From NCBI GenBank assembly GCA_905236685.1, contig CAJOPD010000008.1, positions 1 through 6,472 of the forward strand: a DNA stretch of 6,472 bases, read 5' to 3'. The notes under the pieces were generated by a model. The model was not told where the DNA came from, searched no databases, and worked only from the letters and a program-made list of their open reading frames with translations. The position numbers and the translations under genes were made by a program. Source of the stretch: an uncultured Clostridia bacterium (lineage in GTDB: Bacteria; Bacillota; Clostridia; UBA1381). This document shows, piece after piece, positions 1 through 6,366 of the stretch (the first letter of the stretch is position 1; every line of letters starts with the position of its first letter).

Positions 1-756
1 AAATATATAACCGACTGGGGACAGAAAACGCTTGCGGTAAGTGAAGATATTAAGAAATATCTTATTGACAATTACAATATTCCCGAAAAGGATATAACCG
101 TTACGGTAAACGGCATTGATACCCAAAAATTTTCAAAAAAAGCGCCTGATGAAGCGCTTAAAAAGGAATTTGGCATAGAGGGTGGGGATAAAGTAATTGT
201 TTATGTCAGCCGAATGGATAACGACAGAAGCCTTGTTGCGCATCAGCTTATTTCCGCCTTTGACGCTTTGTATCCGATAATTGAAAACTTGAAATGTATT
301 ATTGTAGGCGACGGAAACGATTTTGATAAGGTAAGGGAAGAAGCGGAAAAGATAAACCAAAAGTACGGCAAAACAGCCGTAGTATTAGCAGGCAGACGAA
401 CCGACATAAGTGAAATTATCGCCTTTGCAGACCTGTTTGTAGGTGTTTCAAGAGCGGCGCTTGAAGCGATGTCAGCCGAAAAACCGTCGATAATTGCAGG
501 AAACGAGGGATATATCGGACTTTTTGGCGAGGACAAGCTTGATGTTTCTTTAAAAACAAATTTCTGCTGCCGCGGCGAAAAAATGTCCGACACAGCAGTT
601 TTAACGCAGGATATTGCAAACTTTTTCGGATTATGGAATGAAGAAAAGGAAAAATTGGCAAAATACGGCAGGGAAATAGTTTTAAAGAACTATTCCGTAA
701 CCAAAATGGCAGATGATGCGGAAAAGGTTTACAAAGAAGCTATGGAGGAAATGTAA
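1..756 (+). CDS. GT-B fold glycosyltransferase, GT4-like, 5'-truncated by window edge
   Basis: The reading frame is open from base 1 to TAA at 754-756, giving 251 visible residues that form the end of a linker plus the whole C-terminal nucleotide-sugar-binding half of a GT-B enzyme. The family transfers a sugar from an NDP-sugar to an acceptor on the cytoplasmic side. Visible marks, counted from the first codon: LAVSEDIKKYL at 11-21 and VTVNGID at 34-40, the usual domain junction; VSRMDNDR at 69-76, where the phosphate-binding Arg/Lys pair appears as R71 and R76; VGDGND at 102-107; and SRAALEAMSAEKPSI at 150-164, the acidic sugar-binding motif. The EX7E motif keeps its second Glu (E155), but the first position is V147. 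The ATG at 214 lies inside the conserved SRMD segment and is not the real start. The gene precedes csaB with a one-base gap, so the two are probably co-translated. The donor and acceptor sugars cannot be told. I am sure of the fold and unsure of the substrate. Confidence 0.88.
   Translation, partial: KYITDWGQKTLAVSEDIKKYLIDNYNIPEKDITVTVNGIDTQKFSKKAPDEALKKEFGIEGGDKVIVYVSRMDNDRSLVAHQLISAFDALYPIIENLKCIIVGDGNDFDKVREEAEKINQKYGKTAVVLAGRRTDISEIIAFADLFVGVSRAALEAMSAEKPSIIAGNEGYIGLFGEDKLDVSLKTNFCCRGEKMSDTAVLTQDIANFFGLWNEEKEKLAKYGREIVLKNYSVTKMADDAEKVYKEAMEEM
744..749 (+). promoter_or_regulatory. Ribosome binding site GGAGGA for csaB
   Basis: GGAGGA lies eight bases before the ATG at 758, inside the last codons of the upstream glycosyltransferase. 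It decides the csaB start. The in-frame ATG at 713 has no such site, would overlap the upstream gene by 44 bases, and would put 15 residues ahead of the conserved MKFVISGYYG beginning. Confidence 0.85.
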
Positions 757-757
757 T

Positions 758-1852
758 ATGAAATTTGTCATTTCAGGCTATTACGGCTTCAAAAACAGCG
801 GTGATGACGCGTTGCTTCTTTCAATTGCAAATCAGATTAAAAAAGATTATCAAAATGCAAAAATAGTCGTTTTGTCAAATTCTCCCAAAAGGACAGCAGA
901 GGAATACGGGGTAAATGCCGTAAACCGATATAATATTTTTGCAATCATCTGGCAAATAATGACCTGTGACCTTTTAATATCGGGCGGAGGCACTCTTATT
1001 CAGGACAAAACCAGCACAAAATCGCTTATTTACTATCTTACAATTATAAAAATCGCAAAAATTTTCAGGAAAAAGGTTATGCTTTATGCAAACGGAATTG
1101 GTCCTTTAAGGTCATTTAAAAATATAGAAAAAACAAAAAGCATTTTAAGTGATGTGGATTTGATAACGCTCAGGGACAATAATTCTCTTGCAGAACTTGA
1201 ACAGATAGAGGTGAAAAAGCCGTTTACAGAAGTAACGGCTGACCCTGTATTTTTACTTAAAGCTGATGAAAACGGCAGCAAGGTGTTTGAAAACTATAAT
1301 ATACCTGCCGATAAAAAGCTTATGTGCGTTTCTGTGCGCGATTGGAAGGAAAATCCAAAAAATTTTGTTAAAACAATCGCGGAATTTTGTGATTATGCAA
1401 GCAGTAAATACGGAATTTACACGGTGTTTTTGCCTATGCAGGCAAGCCGAGACTATGAAATATCGCTTAAAATCAAAAATAAAATGAAAAGCGATGCCAC
1501 AATAATAGGCGGGAAATACCCCTTTGAAACGGTGCTTTCGCTTGTTTCCAAAATGTATCTTTGTGTGGGAATGAGACTTCACAGTCTTATTTTCTCGGCA
1601 AGTATGCTCGTTCCAACCCTTGGCATTGTTTATGACCCGAAAATCAAGGGTTTTTTGGCGGACATAAATGAAGATAAATTCGTCGATGTTGGGGACATTT
1701 CAGTAAATGTGCTGGAAGGCTTTTTAGATAATATTTGCAAAAATCACGAGGAAATCAAACGGCGTATGAAGTATGAAATCCCCAAAATTTGCAGAAAAGC
1801 CGAAAGAAACGGCGAGCTTATGCGAATGCTTTTAGATAAAGGTAGAAAATAG
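758..1852 (+). CDS. csaB: Polysaccharide pyruvyl transferase CsaB
   Basis: This 364-residue cytoplasmic enzyme belongs to the polysaccharide pyruvyl transferase family. The family moves a pyruvate ketal from phosphoenolpyruvate onto a sugar, typically ManNAc, of a lipid-linked secondary cell wall polymer; the ketal is the ligand for SLH domains of surface proteins. Motifs in order: GYYGFKNSGDDA at 7-18, SGGGTLIQD at 75-83, ANGIGP at 111-116, TLRD at 137-140, ADPVF at 161-165, SVRDW at 192-196, GMRLHSLIFS at 271-280 and GIVYDPKIKGF at 289-299. From memory, Paenibacillus alvei CsaB needs Arg148, His308 and Lys328. Here H275 and K295 have the same spacing of 20, and R139 is the likely Arg. Length is normal for the family and no residue looks lost. 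The gene starts one base after the upstream stop and is followed immediately by murJ. The exact sugar acceptor is inferred. Confidence 0.92.
   Translation: MKFVISGYYGFKNSGDDALLLSIANQIKKDYQNAKIVVLSNSPKRTAEEYGVNAVNRYNIFAIIWQIMTCDLLISGGGTLIQDKTSTKSLIYYLTIIKIAKIFRKKVMLYANGIGPLRSFKNIEKTKSILSDVDLITLRDNNSLAELEQIEVKKPFTEVTADPVFLLKADENGSKVFENYNIPADKKLMCVSVRDWKENPKNFVKTIAEFCDYASSKYGIYTVFLPMQASRDYEISLKIKNKMKSDATIIGGKYPFETVLSLVSKMYLCVGMRLHSLIFSASMLVPTLGIVYDPKIKGFLADINEDKFVDVGDISVNVLEGFLDNICKNHEEIKRRMKYEIPKICRKAERNGELMRMLLDKGRK
1838..1845 (+). promoter_or_regulatory. Weak ribosome binding site AAAGGTAG for murJ
   Basis: AAAGGTAG ends seven bases before the ATG at 1853. It is a poorer match to the consensus than the other sites in this operon. 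The murJ start codon follows directly on the csaB TAG, so ribosomes finishing csaB probably re-initiate here and murJ output would depend on csaB translation. Confidence 0.55.
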
Positions 1853-3388
1853 ATGAAGGAATCCAAGGTAATTTTAAAAACAGCCGGCTTTATGGCGATA
1901 GCCACATTTTTAGCCAAAGTGTGCGGTCTTGTGCGCGATATGCTTATTGCCTCCTTTTTCGGAACGGGTATGGAGGCAGACGCATATCTAACTGCAACAA
2001 AGCTTCCCACAACTCTTTTTGATTTGGTAATAGGCGGCGTTATTTCAGCTGCTTTTATTCCTGTATTTAACAGCGTTTTGAAAAAAGAGGGTAAAAAGGA
2101 AGCGCTTGATTTCGCAAACCGTTTTATCGGTATGGTGCTTTTAATCACCGGTCTTATCGCCTTTTTTGGCATTGTCTTTTCCGATAAGCTTATTTTGCTT
2201 ATGGCGCCCGATTTTGATATAGAAACGCATACTCTTGCAATGCACCTTTCTTCCATAATGTTTCCGATGATAATTTGCACAGGGCTTGCCTTTTCCTTTG
2301 TCGGAATTTTGCAGTCCTTCGGCGAATACAATATCCCCGCTATTATGAGCCTTGTGTCCAATCTTGCGGTTATACTGTATTTTGTGATTTTCGGCAAAAA
2401 ATTCGGCGTTTACGGCTTAGCTGTGACTATGGTAATTGCGTGGGGCTTGCAGGCTCTCATACAGGTGCCGTCATTGATAAAATTTGAGTTCAAATTCAAG
2501 CCCTGCATTAACTTTAAAGACGAAAATGTGAAAAGCGCAATGAAGCTTGCACTTCCTATGCTTGTAAGCACTTGGGTGCAGCCTCTGTATACCATTGTAA
2601 ATACACGGCTTGCCTCAGGGATTGAAAGAGGCGTATCCTCGCTCGAATATGCAAATAGGCTCTATATCGTGCTTACAGGCGTATTTTCCTTTGTTATAAC
2701 AAATTTGATTTTCCCCAAAATGTCCCGTGCGTATGTAAGCGGAGATAAGGAAAAATCAAAAGAAATGCTTATCAATTCAATGAAGGCGGTAACTTTAATT
2801 ATTTTGCCGATTACGGCAGTTATGGCGATACTGTCAAAGCCGATTACCGCATTTTTATATCAGCGGGGCGGATTTACATATGCAGACACGCTGCATACGG
2901 CAGGCGCATTATCCTGCTATGCTTTCGGAATGATTGCCCTTGCGTATAACGAAATACTTTCAAAGTCGTTTTTCTCAATGCAAAATTCAAAAACGCCTAT
3001 GATAAACGCAATAATTTCAATGATAGCAAATATTGTAACTGCGTATATTTTATCTTCAAAAATGGGAATAGCGGGACTTGCGGTTGCGGCGGCTGTCGGC
3101 TCATATGTGAACGCAATTCTCAACTATATTTTTATGAAAAAATACTATATAAAGCTTTTTGAAAAACAGGATTTTTTAAATATATTAAAAGCTTTGATTG
3201 CGACAGCGGCTATGTCGGCTTTGATGGCATTTATATATAGATATTTGCCCTTTACGGAGGCGTCATCATTAAAAGATATAATAATAACGCTTCTGTCCTC
3301 GGTGCTTGCCGGCTTTTTGCTGTATGCCTTGCTGTGCGTTGTTTTAAAGGTCGATGTAATTGTAAACTTACTGAAAAAGGAGCCCTAA
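1853..3388 (+). CDS. murJ: MurJ/MviN family lipid-linked saccharide flippase
   Basis: This 511-residue integral membrane protein is of the MurJ (MviN) branch of the MOP superfamily, whose best-known member flips lipid II. About 14 hydrophobic segments can be marked, roughly at 12-35, 55-76, 91-110, 132-154, 163-180, 184-204, 230-250, 266-286, 311-332, 348-366, 382-400, 404-426, 443-462 and 475-498. Family signatures are GLVRDMLIASFFG at 25-37, EADAY at 41-45, KLPTTLFDLVIGG at 50-62, YANRL at 266-270 and YQRGGF at 336-341. Compared from memory with E. coli MurJ, R24 and R270 are kept as R28 and R269, R18 is K22, and R52 and E57 are replaced by F56 and G61. It sits between csaB and a Wzy/WaaL-like gene, so it may serve the wall polymer rather than, or as well as, peptidoglycan. 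The family call is firm; the cargo is not. Confidence 0.93.
   Translation: MKESKVILKTAGFMAIATFLAKVCGLVRDMLIASFFGTGMEADAYLTATKLPTTLFDLVIGGVISAAFIPVFNSVLKKEGKKEALDFANRFIGMVLLITGLIAFFGIVFSDKLILLMAPDFDIETHTLAMHLSSIMFPMIICTGLAFSFVGILQSFGEYNIPAIMSLVSNLAVILYFVIFGKKFGVYGLAVTMVIAWGLQALIQVPSLIKFEFKFKPCINFKDENVKSAMKLALPMLVSTWVQPLYTIVNTRLASGIERGVSSLEYANRLYIVLTGVFSFVITNLIFPKMSRAYVSGDKEKSKEMLINSMKAVTLIILPITAVMAILSKPITAFLYQRGGFTYADTLHTAGALSCYAFGMIALAYNEILSKSFFSMQNSKTPMINAIISMIANIVTAYILSSKMGIAGLAVAAAVGSYVNAILNYIFMKKYYIKLFEKQDFLNILKALIATAAMSALMAFIYRYLPFTEASSLKDIIITLLSSVLAGFLLYALLCVVLKVDVIVNLLKKEP
3376..3382 (+). promoter_or_regulatory. Ribosome binding site AAAGGAG for the Wzy/WaaL-like gene
   Basis: AAAGGAG, within the last codons of murJ, ends ten bases before the ATG at 3393. 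It supports that start over the next in-frame ATG at 3420-3422, residue 10 of the protein, which has no purine-rich site in front of it. Confidence 0.7.
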
Positions 3389-3392
3389 AAAG

Positions 3393-5270
3393 ATGAATAG
3401 CATAATAATTTCGGCTTTAATGGATTTTGGAAAAAAACTTCGTACCGCTTTTGAAAAAAGCGCTCTGTTTAGGTGCATTGACGGAATTTACGCTGCTGTT
3501 TCAGGTTCGTGGCACAACAGCGCATTTATGAAAAAAATAAAAAATTTAGGGAAGAAGGACAATGAAAAAACCTCCCTTTTATATAAAATAGTTGATTTTC
3601 CGTTTTATCTTTTTGAAAAAGCGGGAGAAAAAATACAAAAGCCCCTGTCGGACGCTTATGAAAACAGCTTTATTTTAAGGAGCATTTTTGCATTTTCGGA
3701 CAATGCATTAGCACTGAATACAAAGTTTTACGCGCTTATTGTAATCGCGGCGTCGCTGTCCAGGCAGATAATTGCCCTGTCTTTTTCGTATAAACTGTCG
3801 GCAGTAACCGCTTTGGCTGTTTTAATACTTTTGCTTGATTTTAATATCACGGATTTTTTTGCCGAGAGTAAAGCGGTAAAGTTTTTGCTTTCCCTGGTAG
3901 GTTTTTCGGATATTAAATTGGATTTTTATAATAAGGAAAATCTTAAAAAACCGATTGCGCTTGTGCTTGCAATCATTATAGGAATTTTAAGCGGTATTCT
4001 TTCATCAAAGTCCCTTATATTTGCTGCCGTGCCCTTTGCGGCGCTGGTGGGCGCTGCAATTATATTGCAGTATTCTGTTGCGGGAATTTTCTTTTCGGCA
4101 TTTTTAGCACCCTTTGTGCCTACAATGCTTTTGGCGATGCTTGTTATATACACTTCATTTTGTTTTTGCATAGAAAAGGTACGCAAAAACGAATTAAAAT
4201 GGAAAATCGAAAGCGTTGGTACAGGACTTGGCTTTTTCTTAATATTTATGCTTATATCCTCCGTATTTTCCTTTTCAAGAACAAAAAGCATTATGGTATG
4301 GGGACTGTATTTAATATTTGTCGGATATTATTTTGTCATTATAAATTCGGTAAAAACACAAAAACAGCTATTTTCCATTATAAAAGTATTTGCGCTTGCA
4401 GGACTGTTTGTCAGCCTTTACGGAATAGCCCAGTATGTATTCGGCTGGAACACTTCAAATGCTTGGATAGATGAGGAAATGTTTGAAAATGCCACTATGC
4501 GAGCATATTCAACTATGGAAAATCCGAATGTTTTGGGCGAATACCTGCTCCTTATAGTGCCGATTACTGCATTTTTAATGTTAAAATCAAGCTTTAAATC
4601 GCTTGAAAAGTGGTTCTGGTTAGGTGCGCTTGCGGCAGGCACATTATGTATGGTGCTTACCCAGTCAAGAGGCTGCTGGATAGGACTTTTTGTATCGGTA
4701 ATAATTTTTGTTACATTTTATAACGGAAAATTGTGGGGACTTTTACCGCTTTTGGTTTTAGCGCTGCCATTTGTTCTTCCGCAGACGATGATTGACAGGT
4801 TTTTGAGTGTGGGAAATCTTGAAGATTCCTCAACATCTTACAGGGTGTTTATATGGCTCGGTACACTTTCAATGCTCCGAGATTTCTGGATAGGCGGAAT
4901 AGGTATGGGAGAAGGCGCTTTCAGAACGGTATATCCTTTCTATTCGTACAGTACAATAATCGCGCCTCATTCGCATAATTTATATCTTCAAATACTGGTT
5001 GAGGGCGGGATTTCGGCTCTTGTAATATTCTTAATAACGATGGTTTTGTATATCAAAAAAACCTCTATGATTTTCTCTAAAAGAGGAAAAACCGATTATA
5101 ATGCACTTTTTGCGCTGATATGCGTAAGTGCGGTTTCAGGTTTTTTGGTGCAAAGTATGTTCGATTATACATTTTATAATTACCGAATGATGTCGATGTT
5201 CTTTATGATTATCGGATTTTCTATTTCGCTTGAAAATATGGAGGAGGTAGCTGCTATTGAAAATAATTGA
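3393..5270 (+). CDS. O-antigen ligase/polymerase family membrane protein (Wzy/WaaL-like)
   Basis: This 625-residue polytopic membrane protein carries the Wzy_C/O-antigen ligase region (PF04932-like). Such proteins act on the outer face of the membrane, joining or transferring undecaprenyl-linked glycans. Residues 1-105 are polar and lack a clear membrane span. About 14 hydrophobic segments follow between roughly 110 and 612. Conserved-looking points are RAYSTMENPNVLGEY at 370-384, TQSRGCWIG at 423-431 with R426, SYR at 482-484, the outer-loop stretch GGIGMGEGAF at 501-510, and APHSHNLYLQILVEGG at 524-539. H526 and H528 there are candidates for the His needed in WaaL-type ligases. The protein is longer than a typical Wzy or WaaL because of the N-terminal extension. 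It starts four bases after murJ and overlaps the next gene by 14 bases. The family does not separate polymerase from ligase by sequence alone; the operon could need either. Confidence 0.88.
   Translation: MNSIIISALMDFGKKLRTAFEKSALFRCIDGIYAAVSGSWHNSAFMKKIKNLGKKDNEKTSLLYKIVDFPFYLFEKAGEKIQKPLSDAYENSFILRSIFAFSDNALALNTKFYALIVIAASLSRQIIALSFSYKLSAVTALAVLILLLDFNITDFFAESKAVKFLLSLVGFSDIKLDFYNKENLKKPIALVLAIIIGILSGILSSKSLIFAAVPFAALVGAAIILQYSVAGIFFSAFLAPFVPTMLLAMLVIYTSFCFCIEKVRKNELKWKIESVGTGLGFFLIFMLISSVFSFSRTKSIMVWGLYLIFVGYYFVIINSVKTQKQLFSIIKVFALAGLFVSLYGIAQYVFGWNTSNAWIDEEMFENATMRAYSTMENPNVLGEYLLLIVPITAFLMLKSSFKSLEKWFWLGALAAGTLCMVLTQSRGCWIGLFVSVIIFVTFYNGKLWGLLPLLVLALPFVLPQTMIDRFLSVGNLEDSSTSYRVFIWLGTLSMLRDFWIGGIGMGEGAFRTVYPFYSYSTIIAPHSHNLYLQILVEGGISALVIFLITMVLYIKKTSMIFSKRGKTDYNALFALICVSAVSGFLVQSMFDYTFYNYRMMSMFFMIIGFSISLENMEEVAAIENN
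3453..3686 (+). repeat. Four degenerate nine-residue repeats in the N-terminal extension of the Wzy/WaaL-like protein
   Basis: Four related segments occur at residues 21-29 (EKSALFRCI), 41-49 (HNSAFMKKI), 58-66 (EKTSLLYKI) and 90-98 (ENSFILRSI). The shared pattern is a charged or polar pair, then Ser/Thr, a small or hydrophobic residue, two or three hydrophobic or aromatic residues, a basic or polar pair, and a final Ile. Start-to-start spacings are 20, 17 and 32 residues. The stretches between are short, charged and partly amphipathic, for example VDFPFYLFEKAGEKI at 67-81. The DNA of the copies has diverged, so any duplication is old or the pattern arose by selection. The segment precedes the first membrane span and would be cytoplasmic. 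This was found by eye; its function is unknown. Confidence 0.5.
5241..5247 (+). promoter_or_regulatory. Strong ribosome binding site GAGGAGG before a TTG start
   Basis: GAGGAGG lies nine bases before the TTG at 5257, inside the closing codons of the Wzy/WaaL-like gene. The near-perfect match and good spacing justify calling TTG as the start. The resulting beginning, MKIIEVSSDTNIGGAG, is a textbook glycosyltransferase N-terminus. A strong site may compensate for the weak start codon. Confidence 0.82.
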
Positions 5271-6366
5271 GGTTTCAAGCGATACAAATATAGGCGGTGC
5301 AGGGAGGTGCCTGCTTGTCCTTTTAAATGAAATGGACAAATCCCGCTTTGATGTATCTGTGGTTTTGCCTAAAAACAGCCTTTTAAAGCCCAAAATATCG
5401 GAATTAGGTGTAAAAATTGTTGAAGCAGATATTGCTCCCGACAAATCACTTGATTTTTCTGCAATACGCACATTTATGAAGATTTTCAAGGCGGAACGCC
5501 CCGATATTGTTCATACTCACGCGAGTATGTCGGCAAGGATTGCGGCAAAATTGTGCGGGATAAAGGTTATTTATACAAGACATTCCGTTTTCCCGCCGTC
5601 AAAATCCATTTCAAAAGGAATTGGAAAACTTATAAACGGATTGGTAAATAACATATTTGCAGATAAAATTATAGCGGTAGCCGAGGCGGCAAAAGACAAT
5701 CTCACGGAAACAGGGGTGTCTGAAAAGAAAATTGAGGTTATACTAAACGGCGTCTATCCGTTATCCGCAGAATGTAATAAAGCAGAGCTTAAAAGGCGGT
5801 TTGGCGTTTTGGAAGGGGAAAAGGTAATCTCAATAGTCGCAAGGCTTGAAGATATAAAAGGTCATAATTACTTTATTAAAGCAGCAGATAAACTTTTAAA
5901 AAAGGGCATAAAAGCAAAGTTTTTTATTGCAGGCACAGGCTCATATGAAAAGCAGTTAAAGGAGCAGGTTTCAGCGCTCAGAAGAGAAAGCGACATAGTT
6001 TTTACGGGCTTTTTAACCGATGTTGAAAATCTTTTGCGAATTACCGATATACAGGTAAATGCCTCCTACGGAACGGAAGCGACAAGCTTATCGCTTTTAG
6101 AAGGTATGAGCCTTGGAATACCCGCGGTCGTTTCGGATTTTGGCGGGAATACGGGTGTGATTTCTGACGGTCAAAACGGAATTGTAGTGCCCGCAAAAAA
6201 TGCCGAAAAGCTGGCAGATGCACTGGAATTGCTTATTTCGGACGCGTGGCTTTATGAAAAGATGTCGCGTAAAAGCAAGAGAATATTTTCGGAAAAGTTT
6301 ACAGCAAGTATAATGACAGAAAAGACAGAAAAAGTTTATGAAGAAGTTGCGGAGGAAAAAAGATGA
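5257..6366 (+). CDS. GT4 family glycosyltransferase (group 1)
   Basis: This complete 369-residue GT-B enzyme would transfer a sugar from an NDP-sugar to a lipid-linked acceptor in the cytoplasm. The N-terminal Rossmann domain shows the glycine loop NIGGAGRCL at 11-19, PDIVHTHAS at 82-90, and YTRHS at 106-110. The linker has AVAEAAKDNL at 140-149 and VILNGV at 161-166. The C-terminal domain has VARLEDIKGH at 194-203 (R196 and K201 as phosphate ligands), GTGSYEKQL at 227-235, and an intact EX7E motif with E274 and E282, followed by GIPAVVSDFGGN at 287-298. There is no signal peptide or membrane span. Translation starts at TTG and overlaps the upstream gene by 14 bases; the stop overlaps the next start by four. 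Length is normal and all key residues are present, unlike the glycosyltransferase at the left edge. Donor and acceptor cannot be assigned from sequence. Confidence 0.92.
   Translation: MKIIEVSSDTNIGGAGRCLLVLLNEMDKSRFDVSVVLPKNSLLKPKISELGVKIVEADIAPDKSLDFSAIRTFMKIFKAERPDIVHTHASMSARIAAKLCGIKVIYTRHSVFPPSKSISKGIGKLINGLVNNIFADKIIAVAEAAKDNLTETGVSEKKIEVILNGVYPLSAECNKAELKRRFGVLEGEKVISIVARLEDIKGHNYFIKAADKLLKKGIKAKFFIAGTGSYEKQLKEQVSALRRESDIVFTGFLTDVENLLRITDIQVNASYGTEATSLSLLEGMSLGIPAVVSDFGGNTGVISDGQNGIVVPAKNAEKLADALELLISDAWLYEKMSRKSKRIFSEKFTASIMTEKTEKVYEEVAEEKR
6351..6355 (+). promoter_or_regulatory. Ribosome binding site GGAGG for the last gene
   Basis: GGAGG ends seven bases before the ATG at 6363. That ATG shares four bases (ATGA) with the stop of the glycosyltransferase, a classic coupling arrangement. 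Together these make the short, truncated frame at the right edge a credible gene. Confidence 0.75.

Noticed and set aside
214..756. A complete 180-residue protein starting at ATG 214
   Set aside because: The same frame is open back to base 1 and encodes conserved glycosyltransferase sequence upstream, so ATG 214 is an internal Met codon.
713..757. A longer csaB starting at ATG 713
   Set aside because: It overlaps the upstream gene by 44 bases, has no ribosome binding site, and adds 15 basic residues before the conserved N-terminal motif. The ATG at 758 has GGAGGA at eight bases.
1744..2397. A 217-codon open frame on the minus strand across the csaB-murJ junction
   Set aside because: It lies antisense to two clearly recognised genes. 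Its translation is rich in Lys, Ile and Ser without any recognisable motif, as expected of a shadow frame in AT-rich coding DNA.
3926..4291. A 121-codon open frame on the minus strand within the Wzy/WaaL-like gene
   Set aside because: It is antisense to hydrophobic coding sequence and has no family resemblance. The + strand gene explains the region.
5062..5086. CCTCT...AGAGG inverted repeat as a possible terminator
   Set aside because: The stem is five pairs with a 15-base loop, no T-run follows, and it lies in the middle of an open gene.
5299..5314. GCAGG...CCTGC hairpin holding a GGAGG-like loop, as a possible translational control element
   Set aside because: The stem is only five pairs, and it sits after the start codon in sequence encoding conserved glycosyltransferase residues. 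No start codon at suitable spacing leads to a real gene. Chance is the simpler explanation.
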